NCBI RefSeq assembly: GCF_964022235.1
Contig: NZ_CAXHZL010000003.1
Span: 186,001-250,000, forward strand
Length of the DNA: 64,000 bases
Origin: Limimaricola sp964022235
Lineage (GTDB): Bacteria; Pseudomonadota; Alphaproteobacteria; Rhodobacterales; Rhodobacteraceae
Reading direction: 5' to 3'
The notes under the pieces were generated by a model. It saw only the letters and a program-made list of their open reading frames with translations, searched no databases and was not told where the DNA came from. Made by a program: the position numbers and the translations under genes. Positions 1-8,204 of this stretch are shown here, piece after piece. The stretch's first letter is position 1, and each line of letters begins with the position of its first letter.

Positions 1-1153
1 GGCGCGCGAAGGCCAGAAGCCGCTGGGTCAGCGCCGCGCCGCGCTGCGCGCCCTGAATGGCGCCATCAATCAGCCGCTCGGCACGCGGATCGTCGGCGAT
101 ATGTCGCGACAGCAGGTCGAGGTTGCCCAGCACCGCCATCAGCAGGTTGTTGAAGTCATGCGCCACGCCGCCGGTGAGCTGACCGATCGCTTCCATCTTC
201 TGGCTTTGCAGAAGCTGCCCCTCGGTGCGCTCGCGCTGGCGGATCTCCTCGAGCACACGGCTATGCGCGCTTTCAAGCTCTGCAGTGCGCTGCGCCACCC
301 GCTGCTCCAGATCTTCGGTCTGCAGACGCTGGCTGGTTTCGGCCTGCTTGCGCGCGGTCACATCCGAGGTGACGCCGATCATTCGCGGCGTGCCGTCGGG
401 ATCGTATTGGATACGCGCATGGGCCTCGGCCCAATGCAGGCTGCCATCAGGCCAGACCGTGCGGAACTCGACCGCGTAATCCTGCCCCGCCTGCGTCGCC
501 CGCTCGATCGTCGCCATGACGGTGTCGCGGTCGTCCTCATGAATGCAGGCGACGAAATCGCGAAACTCGAAAGGGGCATCTGCGGGCCGACCGAAGATCG
601 TCAGCAATGTCGGCGAACAGATCAGCTCCTCTGTCGCCGCATGGTATTCCCACGCACCAAGCCGCCCGGCCATGAGCGCCGTGCGCAGCGTCTCGTCGCT
701 GCGGCGCAGCTGTGCCACGGCGGCGCGGGTCTCGTACTGTCTCTCGCGACCACGACGGGCCCCGCGCACGACACTGGCGAAGGTCGTCGCGTGGAAGGGG
801 CGTTCGAGGAAGGTGACATTGCCGAGGACCTCCGAAAGCCGCGCGGCCTCGGGGTTGCGCTCGGGCCCGCCGCCGTGCCGGGTCAGCACGATGAAAGGCA
901 GCGCCGACCAGCTTGGCTGCGCGCTCACCGCCGCGGCGAGGGCCGCGAGATCGGCATGGCGCACCGTCTCTTCGGTCAGGATGCCAAAGGCCGTGTCCTC
1001 GCCAAGCCAGGCCACGAAGCTGTCGAGATCGTCGCAGACCTGCGATGTCTGCCCGACTTCGGAAAGCAACGCCGCCGCAAGGGCGGAATCGCGCCCATGC
1101 GGTGTCAGGATCAGAGCGCGGGCACCGTGCAGGGTGTCACCGGACGGTGTCAT
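1..1153 (-). CDS. PAS-domain sensor histidine kinase, partial (continues beyond position 1)
   Basis: Sensor histidine kinase; 384 codons are visible and the C-terminus lies outside the window. Residues ~10-135 resemble a response-regulator receiver, but no phosphoacceptor Asp is seen and the usual KPF is RPF, so this is a pseudo-receiver. A PAS domain follows (~155-270, with HWAEAHARI and GVTSDVTARKQAE), then a coiled coil (~275-325), then the H-box GGVAHDFNNLL with His332 as the likely phospho-acceptor. The ATG at 1153 overlaps the 3' end of the KaiC-like gene by 17 bases, so the two are translationally coupled. In families with this H-box an HATPase domain, and often a receiver, come next; here that is inferred. 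The input signal is unknown. Confidence 0.88.
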   Translation of the reverse strand, partial: MTPSGDTLHGARALILTPHGRDSALAAALLSEVGQTSQVCDDLDSFVAWLGEDTAFGILTEETVRHADLAALAAAVSAQPSWSALPFIVLTRHGGGPERNPEAARLSEVLGNVTFLERPFHATTFASVVRGARRGRERQYETRAAVAQLRRSDETLRTALMAGRLGAWEYHAATEELICSPTLLTIFGRPADAPFEFRDFVACIHEDDRDTVMATIERATQAGQDYAVEFRTVWPDGSLHWAEAHARIQYDPDGTPRMIGVTSDVTARKQAETSQRLQTEDLEQRVAQRTAELESAHSRVLEEIRQRERTEGQLLQSQKMEAIGQLTGGVAHDFNNLLMAVLGNLDLLSRHIADDPRAERLIDGAIQGAQRGAALTQRLLAFAR

Positions 1154-2636
1154 TCGCCTCGGCCTTCATCAGGGGATCGGAGGCACCGACAAAGTCGGGC
1201 ACGCCGCGTAACACGCCTTGGAAGCCATGCAATGGTTCGCCAAGCTCAAGCCCCTTTCGCGAGATCTTGAACTCGCGGATCGTATCCTCATGCGGACCGG
1301 TGCGCTTCTTGATGACCGACACCGCCCGGCGGACACGGCCCAACGCTTCGAAATAGCGCAGCAGGATGACCGTATCTGCGATGTAGGTCACATCGAGAGG
1401 CGACTGCATGTCGCCGACGAGACCATGCTGCGCCACCGTCAGATAGGTCGTCGCCCCCTGTCGGTTGAGAAATTGCAACAGCTCGTGAATATGCAGAACC
1501 AGCGCGTTTTCCTGTGGCATCGCGGCCTGATAGCCGTTCATGCTGTCGATCACGACCGTGCTCATGCCGCCTTTGGTCACGCAGTCGCGCACCCGTTGCG
1601 CGAACTCGCCCGGCGACATCTCGGCCGCGTCGATCTGCTCGATGACCAGTGCGCCACTGTCGCACATGGCCCGGATATCGATGCCGATCTTCTCGAACCG
1701 GGTCTCCATCAGGCCCAGTTCCTCGTCGAAGGAAAACACCGCCGCCTTCTCGCCACGCGCGATGGCGGCGACGGCAAACTGCACCGCGAAGAGGCTCTTG
1801 CCGGTGCCTGCGGGACCAAGGATCAGCGTGCTCGACCCCCGATCGATGCCACCTCCCAGAAGATTGTCGAGCTCCAAGATCCCGCTGGGCTGGGCCGTAC
1901 GCTCATAGCCCACCCGATGCTCCAGCGCCACGAGACGTGGAAACACCTCGATGCCGCCGGTCTTGATCGCAAAGTCATGATAGCCACCGCGGTAGCGCTG
2001 GCCTCGGTACTTGGTGACCCGCAGCCGTCGCCGCTCGGCCCCGTAGTCCGGCGCCAGTTCCTCAAGCTGGATCACCCCGTGCACGACGCTGTGCACGGTG
2101 CGGTCATGCGCCTCGGCCGTCAGGTCATCGAGCATCAGGACGGTGGCGTCCTGCCGGGCAAAGTAATGCTTCATGGCAAGGATCTGACGGCGGTAACGCA
2201 AGGACCCCTGCGCCAGCAGGCGGATCTCGGACAGGCTGTCGATCACCACGCGCTGTGGGCGGAGCCGCTCGAAGGCGTCGAAGATCTGCCGCGTCGCTTC
2301 GCCAAGTTCGAGATCCGAGGAATACAGCAGGCTTTGCTGCTGATCGGCGTCGAGCAGGCTTTCGGCAGGGACCACTTCGAAGACGGAAATCCGCTCATCC
2401 AGCGTCCAGCCGTGCGAGGCGGCGCTGTCGCGCAGCTCTTCCTCGGTCTCCGACAGGGTCACGTAGAGACAGGTCTCGCCCTTCTCCGAGCCCTCGAGAA
2501 GAAATCGCATGGCGGTGGTGGTCTTGCCGGTGCCGGGCGACCCTTCGATGAGGAAGACATGGCGTCGCGTCAGCCCTCCCGAGAGTACGTCGTCAAGCCC
2601 CGGAACGCCTGTGCGAGCAAAATCCTTGGGAGTCAT
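1137..2636 (-). CDS. KaiC-like circadian-clock-family ATPase (two RecA domains)
   Basis: 499-aa KaiC-family protein with two RecA-type ATPase domains. The first has Walker A GSPGTGKT (residues 32-39), the acidic pair in SETEEEL and Walker B VVIDSLSE. The second has GPAGTGKS, the pair in SFDEELG and VVIDSMNG. The C-terminus (IKKRTGPHEDTIREF, then FQGVL) is typical of the family. Cyanobacterial KaiC forms hexamers with slow ATPase and autokinase activity. In proteobacteria without KaiA, such proteins usually pair with kinases and are thought to act as timers or signalling switches. No kaiA or kaiB is seen nearby, and the gene is coupled to the downstream histidine kinase. The start at 2636 gives full-length alignment to the first ATPase. 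Call sure; function uncertain. Confidence 0.9.
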   Translation of the reverse strand: MTPKDFARTGVPGLDDVLSGGLTRRHVFLIEGSPGTGKTTTAMRFLLEGSEKGETCLYVTLSETEEELRDSAASHGWTLDERISVFEVVPAESLLDADQQQSLLYSSDLELGEATRQIFDAFERLRPQRVVIDSLSEIRLLAQGSLRYRRQILAMKHYFARQDATVLMLDDLTAEAHDRTVHSVVHGVIQLEELAPDYGAERRRLRVTKYRGQRYRGGYHDFAIKTGGIEVFPRLVALEHRVGYERTAQPSGILELDNLLGGGIDRGSSTLILGPAGTGKSLFAVQFAVAAIARGEKAAVFSFDEELGLMETRFEKIGIDIRAMCDSGALVIEQIDAAEMSPGEFAQRVRDCVTKGGMSTVVIDSMNGYQAAMPQENALVLHIHELLQFLNRQGATTYLTVAQHGLVGDMQSPLDVTYIADTVILLRYFEALGRVRRAVSVIKKRTGPHEDTIREFKISRKGLELGEPLHGFQGVLRGVPDFVGASDPLMKAEANDTVR

Positions 2637-2709
2637 CGGTCCGATCCTTCAAGCCGGTTACGGCCTCCTACCAGCTTTGTCGGGTGGTCAAAAGGTGGCT
2701 TGGTGGAAG

Positions 2710-2738
2710 GGCGGCGCGGGACAAATGGCCGCGCCGCC
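2710..2738 (-). terminator. Hairpin after the alpha-glucosidase gene
   Basis: A perfect 10-bp GC-rich stem (GGCGGCGCGG with CCGCGCCGCC) and a 9-base loop start 11 bases past the stop codon of the glucosidase gene on the minus strand. There is only a weak pyrimidine tail, so termination is plausible but not certain. Confidence 0.5.
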
Positions 2739-2749
2739 AGACGATCGCC

Positions 2750-4339
2750 TTACCCCAGTCGCGCGATCAGCGCGCCGTTGGGGCCAAGCCAGACCTTGCC
2801 ATCACCGGCCTCGGCCGAGACCGCGAAGAGCGTCTGGGCAATGCCCTCGATCTCGATCTCGCGCGGCTCGTTCGACAGGTTGAAGGCGCAGACCGTCTTT
2901 TCGCCGCGATGGAAGGCCAGAACCGGCTCTTCGGTCTCGGCGAACATGGTGCGGCCCTCGCGCAGATCGGGCGTCTCGCGGCGCAGCTTGAGCAGCGCGC
3001 GGTAGGTCTCGAGCACCGAGCCCTCGACGCCCTTTTGCGTGTCGACGGCGCGCGCGGCCTGCGGTGCCTTGACCGGCAGCCAAGGGGCCGGGTTGGTCGA
3101 GAAACCCGCCTGCGGGGCCGAGGCCTCCCAGACCATCGGCGTGCGGCAGCCATCGCGACCCTTGTCCTCGGGCCAAAAGTTGATGCCCGCGGGATCGGTC
3201 AGCTCGTGGTACTCGAGCTCGGTCTCGGTCTGGCCCAGCTCCTCGCCTTGGTAGACGCAGATCGAGCCCTCCATCGACAGCAACATCGCCGCCGAGAGCT
3301 TGGCCACCGCGTCTTGGTCGCCGTGGTTGGCCCAGCGCGTCACGTGGCGCGGCACGTCATGGTTCGACAGTGCCCAGCAGGGCCAGCCCTTGGGGGCGAG
3401 CTTGAAGAACTGGTCGATCTGGTGGCGGAAATGCTCGGCCGTGAAGTTCGGCCCGAGCATCTCGAAGCTGTAGGCCATGTGCAGCCGGTTGGCCGAGGTG
3501 TACTCGCCCATGATCTCGATCGGGTGATGGCTCTCGCCGACCTCGCCCACCAGCGTGCGGTCGCCGTACTCGTCCATCAGACGGCGCATCTTCTCGAGAA
3601 AGGCGATGTTCTCGGGCTGGTTCTTCGAGAAGATGTGGTACTGCATGTCATAGGGCTTGACCGCCGCCGTACCGCTCAGACGGAAATCGGCCGGGTCGTC
3701 GCGCAGATGACGATCGTGGAAGTAGAAGTTCACCGTGTCGAGACGGAAGCCATCGACGCCGCGATCGAGCCAGAAGCGCATCGTCGAAAGCAGCCAGTCC
3801 TGCACCTCGGGGTTGTGGAAGTTGAAGTCGGGCTGCTCTTTCAGGAAGTTGTGGAAGTAGTACTGCCGACGCCGCGGCTCCCACTCCCAAGCCGGGCCGC
3901 CGAAGATCGCCTGCCAGTTGTTGGGCGGCGCGCCGTCGTGCTTGGGGTCGGCCCAGACGTACCAATCGGATTTGGCGTTGTCGCGGCTCTTGCGGCTTTC
4001 CTCGAAGAACGGGTGCTGGTTCGAGCTGTGCGACAGCACCTGATCGACCATCACCTTGAGGCCCAGTTCGTGGGCACGCGCGACCATCGCGTCGAAATCG
4101 GCCAGCGTGCCGAAGGTCGGGTCGATGTCGGTGTAGTCCGACACGTCATAGCCCATGTCGGCCATGGGCGAGGTGAAGATCGGCGAGAGCCAGACCGCAT
4201 CGGCGCCAAGCTCGGCGATATGCGGCAGCCGCTCGGTGATCCCCTTGAGATCGCCGATGCCATCGTCGTTGCCGTCCTGATACGAGCGCGGATAGACCTG
4301 ATAGATCACCGCACCCTTCCACCAATTCGCCTTGCTCAT
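2750..4339 (-). CDS. Alpha-glucosidase / oligo-1,6-glucosidase family (GH13)
   Basis: 529-aa cytoplasmic glycoside hydrolase of family GH13 with no signal peptide. It begins WWKGAVIYQVYPRSYQD, the standard start of the (beta/alpha)8 barrel. Catalytic signatures are visible: DQVLSHSS, GFRLDTVN with nucleophile Asp201, LVGEVGE with acid/base Glu266, and SNHDVPR with the transition-state Asp328. Such enzymes release glucose from maltose, sucrose-like or trehalose-like disaccharides and oligosaccharides; the exact substrate cannot be read here. The ATG at 4339 follows GAAAGGAATCGAG and fits the family; an open frame extending upstream to 4459 crosses the regulator region and is rejected. It is divergent from a LacI-type regulator with a palindrome between them, which suggests sugar induction. 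No agl-type transporter genes are adjacent. Confidence 0.92.
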   Translation of the reverse strand: MSKANWWKGAVIYQVYPRSYQDGNDDGIGDLKGITERLPHIAELGADAVWLSPIFTSPMADMGYDVSDYTDIDPTFGTLADFDAMVARAHELGLKVMVDQVLSHSSNQHPFFEESRKSRDNAKSDWYVWADPKHDGAPPNNWQAIFGGPAWEWEPRRRQYYFHNFLKEQPDFNFHNPEVQDWLLSTMRFWLDRGVDGFRLDTVNFYFHDRHLRDDPADFRLSGTAAVKPYDMQYHIFSKNQPENIAFLEKMRRLMDEYGDRTLVGEVGESHHPIEIMGEYTSANRLHMAYSFEMLGPNFTAEHFRHQIDQFFKLAPKGWPCWALSNHDVPRHVTRWANHGDQDAVAKLSAAMLLSMEGSICVYQGEELGQTETELEYHELTDPAGINFWPEDKGRDGCRTPMVWEASAPQAGFSTNPAPWLPVKAPQAARAVDTQKGVEGSVLETYRALLKLRRETPDLREGRTMFAETEEPVLAFHRGEKTVCAFNLSNEPREIEIEGIAQTLFAVSAEAGDGKVWLGPNGALIARLG

Positions 4340-4386
4340 CTCGATTCCTTTCGTCCCATGTGCCATCGGGTCGTGGCGAGGGTTGC

Positions 4387-4400
4387 CCGAAGCGTTTCGG
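4387..4400. promoter_or_regulatory. Candidate LacI-family operator between glucosidase and regulator
   Basis: CCGAAGCGTTTCGG has perfect CCGAA/TTCGG arms around a central CG pair, the usual layout of LacI-family operators. It sits in the 97-base divergent intergenic region, 37 bases before the regulator start and 48 bases before the glucosidase start, so one bound dimer could control both genes. Confidence 0.55.
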
Positions 4401-4436
4401 CTTGGCAAGGTGCCGTCGCGTATCAGGGGGACTTTC

Positions 4437-5462
4437 ATGTCGGCGACGCTCAAGGACATCGCGGCTTATACGGGGCTGTCGGTCACGCAGGTGAGCCGCG
4501 CCCTCAATGACCATGACGATGTCAGCGCCGAAACCAAGATACGCGCACGCGAAGCGGCCATAGCCCTGAATTACCACCCGAATCTTTCGGCGCGCAAACT
4601 CGCCTCGGGGCGCTCGGGCATCGTCGGTCTGGTGTTGCCGCCGCAGGACCGGACGCCAAGAGACAGCATGTTCGTGCAGATGGTGCGCGGCCTGTCGAGC
4701 GCCTTTTCGCGCCAAGGACGGCTGTTCGTGCTGAACGCCGCTGAAGAGGGTGAGGACGTGGTGGAGGTGCACCGCAGGCTTATCGACGGTGGCTCTCTCG
4801 ACGGCTTCGTGCTGATCGAGCCGGAGGACGCCGACCGGCGTGTTGCCTTTCTGCAGGGGCGCGGTGTGCCGCTGGTTATGCACGGGCGCGGTGCGCTCGA
4901 CCCCGACTACCCCTTCTACGACATCGACAACATCGCCGTCGGCCGCGAACTGACGGAGATGCTGCTGCGCGCCGGGCACCGCCGGATCGGCTTCATCAAC
5001 GGGGTGCAAAGCATGTGCTACGTGACGCATCGCCGGGTCGGCTGGGAAATGGCGCTACGCGCCGCCGACCTGCCCGCGGATCCGGCGCTGCACGAGCACG
5101 GTCAGATGACCGAAAGCGTCGGCGCCCTTGCCACGCTGAGGATGATGAGTGCGCCGGCGGATCGCCCTTCCGCGCTGATTGCGGGCAACATGCTTATCGC
5201 CAAGGGCATTTACAGCGCGCTGTCGATGCTCGGTCTCAAGGTGCCGAGCGACGTGTCGGTGGTGGTGCATGACGACATGCTGCCGGGCGAAGATCTGATG
5301 GCGATGCCGCCCACCTCCGGCACGCGCTCGGCGCTGGCGCAAAGCTGGGAGCCTCTGGCCCAAGGGCTGATCGGCGCGATCGAGGGGCGCCCGCTCGCCG
5401 GGCTGCAACGGGTCGGCGTCTTCGAGATCGTCGATGCAGGCTCGATCGCGCCACCGGTGTGA
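4437..5462 (+). CDS. LacI-family transcriptional regulator
   Basis: 341-aa LacI/GalR-type repressor. The N-terminal helix-turn-helix and hinge are clear: TLKDIAAYTGLSVTQVSRAL, then a hinge with HPNLSARKLASG. The rest is a periplasmic-binding-protein-like sensor domain with IVGLVLPP near residue 60, then GFVLIEPE, HRRIGFING and a C-terminal dimerisation part. The ATG at 4437 has GGGGGA upstream and puts the HTH at the usual distance from the start; the frame is open further upstream without supporting signal. Its position opposite the glucosidase gene points to local control of that gene by a sugar ligand. This pairing resembles AglR/AglA of other alphaproteobacteria, but the identity is inferred. 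Confidence 0.9.
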   Translation: MSATLKDIAAYTGLSVTQVSRALNDHDDVSAETKIRAREAAIALNYHPNLSARKLASGRSGIVGLVLPPQDRTPRDSMFVQMVRGLSSAFSRQGRLFVLNAAEEGEDVVEVHRRLIDGGSLDGFVLIEPEDADRRVAFLQGRGVPLVMHGRGALDPDYPFYDIDNIAVGRELTEMLLRAGHRRIGFINGVQSMCYVTHRRVGWEMALRAADLPADPALHEHGQMTESVGALATLRMMSAPADRPSALIAGNMLIAKGIYSALSMLGLKVPSDVSVVVHDDMLPGEDLMAMPPTSGTRSALAQSWEPLAQGLIGAIEGRPLAGLQRVGVFEIVDAGSIAPPV

Positions 5463-5594
5463 TCGCCGCCCCATCTGCAGCGCAGCAGACCAATGCGCTC
5501 GCCCCGACCCGAAGCGGTTCGGGCGCCCCCTTAACGCCCATTTCTGGGCATTTGCTCGTCATGCAGGGGCTGCAAGGCGCTGCGGCGTGGTTGG

Positions 5595-5613
5595 TGGTGG
5601 TCGGCGACCACCA
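5595..5613 (+). promoter_or_regulatory. Small hairpin in the region upstream of the DUF1127 gene
   Basis: TGGTGGTC and GACCACCA form an 8-bp stem with a 3-base GGC loop, 93 bases before the DUF1127 start. The region 5463-5706 holds no convincing gene. The hairpin may lie in the leader of the DUF1127 mRNA or terminate the LacI-type gene; there is no T-run. Confidence 0.3.
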
Positions 5614-5706
5614 AGAGGCCCAAATGGGGATCAACGGCGCCGATGATGACGCCAGCCAGACACACCGCCCCACAGGCGGCATCACCAGACCCGAGGATCA
5701 CAGATC

Positions 5707-5916
5707 ATGACCAGCTTCACCACCAACCAGACCGCCCGCCCCGCTTCCTTCTTTGCACGTCTCGCCGCCAGCTTTGCCGAGCGCCGCGCTCAGTCGCGGG
5801 CCTACCGGACCACGCAGCGCGAGCTTTCCGCTCTGAGCGACCGCGAGCTTGTCGATCTTGGCATCCACCGTTCGATGATCGGCGATATCGCCCTACAGGC
5901 CGCCAAGCGCGCCTGA
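5707..5916 (+). CDS. DUF1127 domain small protein
   Basis: 69-aa basic protein. The C-terminal half carries the DUF1127 (YjiS-like) pattern: ELSALSDRELVDLGIHRS followed by a short basic tail. The N-terminus has an Arg-rich stretch (AERRAQSRAYR). DUF1127 proteins are common, often multicopy, in alphaproteobacteria. In several species they are linked to RNA turnover, phosphate or carbon metabolism, or stress; no role can be assigned from this sequence. It is a single gene with its own leader and a strong downstream terminator, so it is probably monocistronic. Start ATG 5707 is the only one that fits the family length. Confidence 0.85.
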   Translation: MTSFTTNQTARPASFFARLAASFAERRAQSRAYRTTQRELSALSDRELVDLGIHRSMIGDIALQAAKRA

Positions 5917-6004
5917 TATCTCTTTCGGCGGCGTGGATCTTTTTCGCGCCGCCGGGGTTTCATCGACAGGACAGCCCTCCTCCCAGGCCCGTCCGGTTCG
6001 AAAT

Positions 6005-6041
6005 GGCGGCGGTTCTCCCTCCCTGGAGCCGTCGCCTTTTT
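6005..6041 (+). terminator. Rho-independent terminator after the DUF1127 gene
   Basis: GGCGGCGG pairs with CCGTCGCC (one G-U), extended by TCTCC/GGAG, and is followed by TTTTT. A second, looser hairpin (CGGCGGCG/CGCCGCCG, 5926-5954) lies just before it. It ends 7 bases before the stop codon of the convergent kinase gene. Confidence 0.7.
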
Positions 6042-6048
6042 CATATGC

Positions 6049-7209
6049 TCAGCCTTCGGTCAGCCCGAGCTGCGCCTCTCCAAATCCAAGCTCGACGCTG
6101 AGTCCGCCGTCGCCATTCGACGTCCGCACGAAGCCCCCGTGCTTTTGCACCATGGTCCGGATCATCCGCCAGCCGAGGGAATCGGACCGCTCGGGGCGCT
6201 CCATTCCCGGCGCGAGGCCACAACCATCGTCCGAGACGGTGAGCTTCAGCACCCCTTCCTCACGCTTGAGCGACACGTGCAGCCGCCCGCGATCGCGCCC
6301 TGCGAAGGCATGTTTGCAGGCGTTGGTCATCAACTCGCCCGCCGCCAAAGCGAGATCGGTCGCGGCACTGCCCGACAAGAGCAATGCTTCGCCAGTGACC
6401 ACCACCTTCACCTCCTGATCGGGGGTCGAGAAGGCCTGCCGCGTCTGCTCGGCCACGTCGCGCAGCAAGGGCAACAGGGCCGCGCTGTCGGCTGCGGCGG
6501 CGCGCTGCAACTGGTCGTGAATCGCGGTGATCGCCTTCACCCGCAACTCCAGATCGCGCAGAACGCTCTTGGTTTCTTCGGTCTTGGCGGCCGAACGCGA
6601 CAGCCGCATCAACCCCGTCACCAGCGCCAGATTGTTCTTGGTGCGGTGGTGTACCTCGGCCATCAGAAGGTCGCGCTCTTCCAATGCGTCGAGCAGGTCG
6701 CGGTTCTGCTGGGCCAGCATCGCGGCGGGATCGGCACGGCGCAGCGCGGCCAGTGCCTCGCCGATCCCGGCGGCCGTCGGTGAGGCCTCGGACGCGGCAA
6801 GGCGGGTGTCGAACCCGGCGAGGATTCGCGTCCCCTCCGCGCCGCTTTCGACCTCGAAGCGATCCGCGATGCGCTGCACCCCGCGCAATCCGAGTCCCAG
6901 ACCCTGCGCGCGCACCGTTCCGGGCAGCGGGTCCGCGCCCGCAAGTCGCGCGTCGAGGTCGGGGATACCGGGCCCCTGATCGACGGCCTCGACACCCAGC
7001 GCCAGCCCGCCCGCCTGCGGTTCAAGCGACAGCGTCATGCGCCCGCCGCCGCCGTGTTGCACGATGTTGCGCCCCAGCTCCAGAAGCGCCGTGACGATGC
7101 GGGTTTCGGCAAATTTGGCAAATCCGCAGCGCCGCGCGATCTCCTGACCGACCATGCGCAGCCGCACGATATCCTCGTCGGCCTCGATCTTCAGGGTGGT
7201 CAGTCTCAT
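6049..7209 (-). CDS. Histidine kinase with N-terminal RsbW/T-like ATPase domain
   Basis: 386-aa last gene of the rsb operon. It has two GHKL ATPase modules. Residues 1-135 look like an anti-sigma/RsbT ATPase (N-box ELGRNIVQHGGGG 44-56, DQGPGIPD 77-84, glycine lid GLGLGLRG 103-110). Residues ~180-240 are a HisKA_2 dimerisation domain with EVHHRTKNNL (His187/188). Residues 245-386 are a HATPase_c domain with ELMTNACKHAF and DDGCGLAPG. ATG 7209 overlaps the upstream stop (ATGA), showing coupling. In some bacteria HisKA_2 kinases of this class act upstream of general stress responses. Here it probably takes the stressosome signal to an unknown response regulator, since no receiver gene is adjacent. 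Confidence 0.87.
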   Translation of the reverse strand: MRLTTLKIEADEDIVRLRMVGQEIARRCGFAKFAETRIVTALLELGRNIVQHGGGGRMTLSLEPQAGGLALGVEAVDQGPGIPDLDARLAGADPLPGTVRAQGLGLGLRGVQRIADRFEVESGAEGTRILAGFDTRLAASEASPTAAGIGEALAALRRADPAAMLAQQNRDLLDALEERDLLMAEVHHRTKNNLALVTGLMRLSRSAAKTEETKSVLRDLELRVKAITAIHDQLQRAAAADSAALLPLLRDVAEQTRQAFSTPDQEVKVVVTGEALLLSGSAATDLALAAGELMTNACKHAFAGRDRGRLHVSLKREEGVLKLTVSDDGCGLAPGMERPERSDSLGWRMIRTMVQKHGGFVRTSNGDGGLSVELGFGEAQLGLTEG

Positions 7210-8204
7210 TCGGTGCCCTCCGGGGCAAGCCGCGCCACCAGTGCGCAGCAATCGTCGCGGCCCTTGTTACGGTCGCGGATCAGATGGGCGGCGATTAACG
7301 CGCAGCTCATGCCCGCCGTCGCAGGCAGATCGGCATGGCTCCGCAGCGTCGACAGACCGTCGCTATGCAGGATCAGCACGTCCCCCGGCCCCATCGTCGC
7401 CGTTTCCACCGGCGGCAGGCGCACGGCGCCGCCCAAACGGCCCTCGCGGCTGATCAGCCGCTTTACCTGACCGTTCGGCTGCACCAGAAGTGCTGCGATA
7501 TTGCCGATCCCGGCAAGCCGGAGCCGCCCGTCCGCCGCCTCGATCTGCGCCAGCGCCGCGACCGATCCGCGGCTGCCCGCGAGACGGGCCGAAAGCTCTG
7601 ACAATATCCGTGCCGGATCGTCACCGCGCAGCGAGGCCAACCCGGTGATCGCTTCGCCCGCCGCCTCTTCGGCACGTGCGCCATGTCCCAGACCGTCGAC
7701 CGCCAGAAGATCGACCCGACCGGCCACATCGCGGGCGAACACGCCGTCGCCGCAGGCACGGTCTCCGGGGTAGTTCATCAAGAAAGCCCCGACTTCGACC
7801 CCAGCGATCACCGGCGGCGCGCCGAAACCGCAGACCGCGACGGTCCCGCGCCCCGGCGTCGAGCGGATTTCGAAGCTGTCGGCCATTCGCCGCATCGCCC
7901 CTAGCCCGCCCCCCGCACTCGACCCGGTCGAATACCCGTCGGACAGCGCGAGGTCGATGTCGGGAATGCCGGGGCCCGAATCGATCGCGGCCAACGTCAC
8001 GCGTCGGCCAGCGCCGGGCTGGGCCTGCAACATGAGCTGGCCGCCATTGGCATGGCGCAGTAGGTTGGTGGCCATCTCGGTGGCGATGATCGCCAAAGCC
8101 TCGGTGCGGGTCGCATCGAGCCGCGCAGCATCGGCCAGCCCGCGCGCAAGTCGCCGCGATTCCGCCACGGCGCTGGGGTCGGTGATGTCGACGGCGTGTC
8201 TCAT
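7206..8204 (-). CDS. Fused RsbT-like ATPase and RsbX/SpoIIE-type PP2C phosphatase
   Basis: 332 aa in two parts. Residues ~1-130 are a GHKL serine-kinase/anti-sigma ATPase fold: EMATNLLRHANGG, DSGPGIPDIDLALSDGYST and the lid GGGLGAMRRMAD. Residues ~140-330 are a PP2C-like domain: VDLLAVDGLGHGARAEEAA and GDVLILHSDGL supply the metal-binding Asp residues, as in RsbX and SpoIIE. In Bacillus, RsbX removes phosphates from RsbR/RsbS and resets the stressosome. Here kinase and phosphatase are on one chain, suggesting both arms of the cycle are linked. It overlaps neighbours on both sides by ATGA, so it is tightly coupled. Whether both halves are active is not known. Confidence 0.87.
   Translation of the reverse strand: MRHAVDITDPSAVAESRRLARGLADAARLDATRTEALAIIATEMATNLLRHANGGQLMLQAQPGAGRRVTLAAIDSGPGIPDIDLALSDGYSTGSSAGGGLGAMRRMADSFEIRSTPGRGTVAVCGFGAPPVIAGVEVGAFLMNYPGDRACGDGVFARDVAGRVDLLAVDGLGHGARAEEAAGEAITGLASLRGDDPARILSELSARLAGSRGSVAALAQIEAADGRLRLAGIGNIAALLVQPNGQVKRLISREGRLGGAVRLPPVETATMGPGDVLILHSDGLSTLRSHADLPATAGMSCALIAAHLIRDRNKGRDDCCALVARLAPEGTE

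Noticed and set aside
2637..2749. Possible kaiB beside the KaiC-like gene
   Set aside because: The gap is 113 bases and holds only the glucosidase hairpin and the KaiC-like promoter region; no KaiB-like protein.
1218..3005. 595-codon plus-strand frame and the similar 608-codon frame at 2684-4510
   Set aside because: Antisense shadows of the KaiC-like and alpha-glucosidase genes.
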